DNA from: Calditerrivibrio sp.
GTDB taxonomy: Bacteria; Chrysiogenota; Deferribacteres; Deferribacterales; Calditerrivibrionaceae
DNA length: 15,256 bases
Direction of reading: 5' to 3'
Assembly (NCBI GenBank): GCA_020217115.1
Contig: JAIWOA010000047.1
Location: forward strand, 1 to 15,256
Made by a program: the position numbers and the translations under genes
The notes under the pieces: model-generated
What the model saw: the letters and a program-made list of their open reading frames with translations, nothing else
Told to the model about the DNA's origin: nothing
The model's database searches: none
Shown here: positions 15,112-15,256 of the stretch, piece after piece
How positions within the stretch are numbered: position 1 is the first letter of the stretch
Layout: each line of letters starts with the position of its first letter

Positions 15112-15256
15112 ATGTATCGATTTATTTTATTATGTGTTATCTTTTTACTATATTCTATATCTATAAGCGCTCAAGAGTTTATAAAAATCGAGGACTATAT
15201 TAAAACCCACATTCGTCAGAAAGATTTGATGAAAAAATTCTATGACATTGTTCAAG
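15112..15256 (+). CDS. Exported protein of unknown function, 3' end beyond window
   Basis: Only the first 48 codons are present. ATG at 15112 has AAGG 7 nt upstream and follows the hydrolase stop by 10 nt, so the two are probably one operon. The N-terminus is a clear signal peptide: short basic n-region (YR), hydrophobic core (about 4-15), cleavage after SISA20. The visible mature part is a charged helix-like stretch (IEDYIKTHIRQKDLMKKFYDIV). Too little is visible to name a family. Confidence 0.7.
   Translation, partial: MYRFILLCVIFLLYSISISAQEFIKIEDYIKTHIRQKDLMKKFYDIVQ

Overview
This 15.3-kb window is an AT-rich chromosomal segment carrying a flagellar and chemotaxis cluster. Nearly all of it is coding. 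The lineage cannot be proven from the window. A fliA-containing flhA-flhF-flhG run, a FliN with a CheC-like front half, a CheZ and low GC together suggest a Gram-negative, non-proteobacterial motile bacterium; a member of the Deferribacterota is my best guess. No tRNA, rRNA, insertion sequence, prophage or CRISPR array was seen.

Minus strand, read right to left: flhA, flhF, flhG, a 69-residue membrane protein, fliA, cheB, fliM and a FliN/FliY-like gene (14409 down to 6440) form one tightly packed operon. Most junctions are ATGA-type overlaps or gaps of a few bases. A 70-bp gap then holds a near-consensus sigma-70 promoter, which starts a second unit: cheY, cheZ, cheA (with a fused C-terminal receiver), two small exported proteins whose genes overlap by 83 nt, and a tail-anchored protein of unknown function (6366 down to 1397). 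A third minus-strand gene, a PAS-PAS-SpoIIE-type phosphatase, starts at a TTG codon at 1267 and runs off the left edge. It has its own candidate promoter.

Plus strand at the right end: an isochorismatase-family cysteine hydrolase (14556-15101) with a good sigma-70 promoter, followed 10 nt later by the start of a secreted protein cut by the window edge. These are divergent from flhA and have no visible link to motility.

Functionally, FlhA is the export gate, FlhF and FlhG set flagellar position and number, and FliA directs late flagellar transcription. FliM and the FliN/FliY-like protein build the switch. CheA, CheY, CheZ and CheB carry the signal: phosphorylation, output, dephosphorylation and receptor adaptation. 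CheR, CheW, receptors and the anti-sigma factor FlgM are not in this window. The least explained parts are the three genes after cheA, the small membrane protein between flhG and fliA, and the cysteine-rich PAS domains of the left-edge phosphatase.
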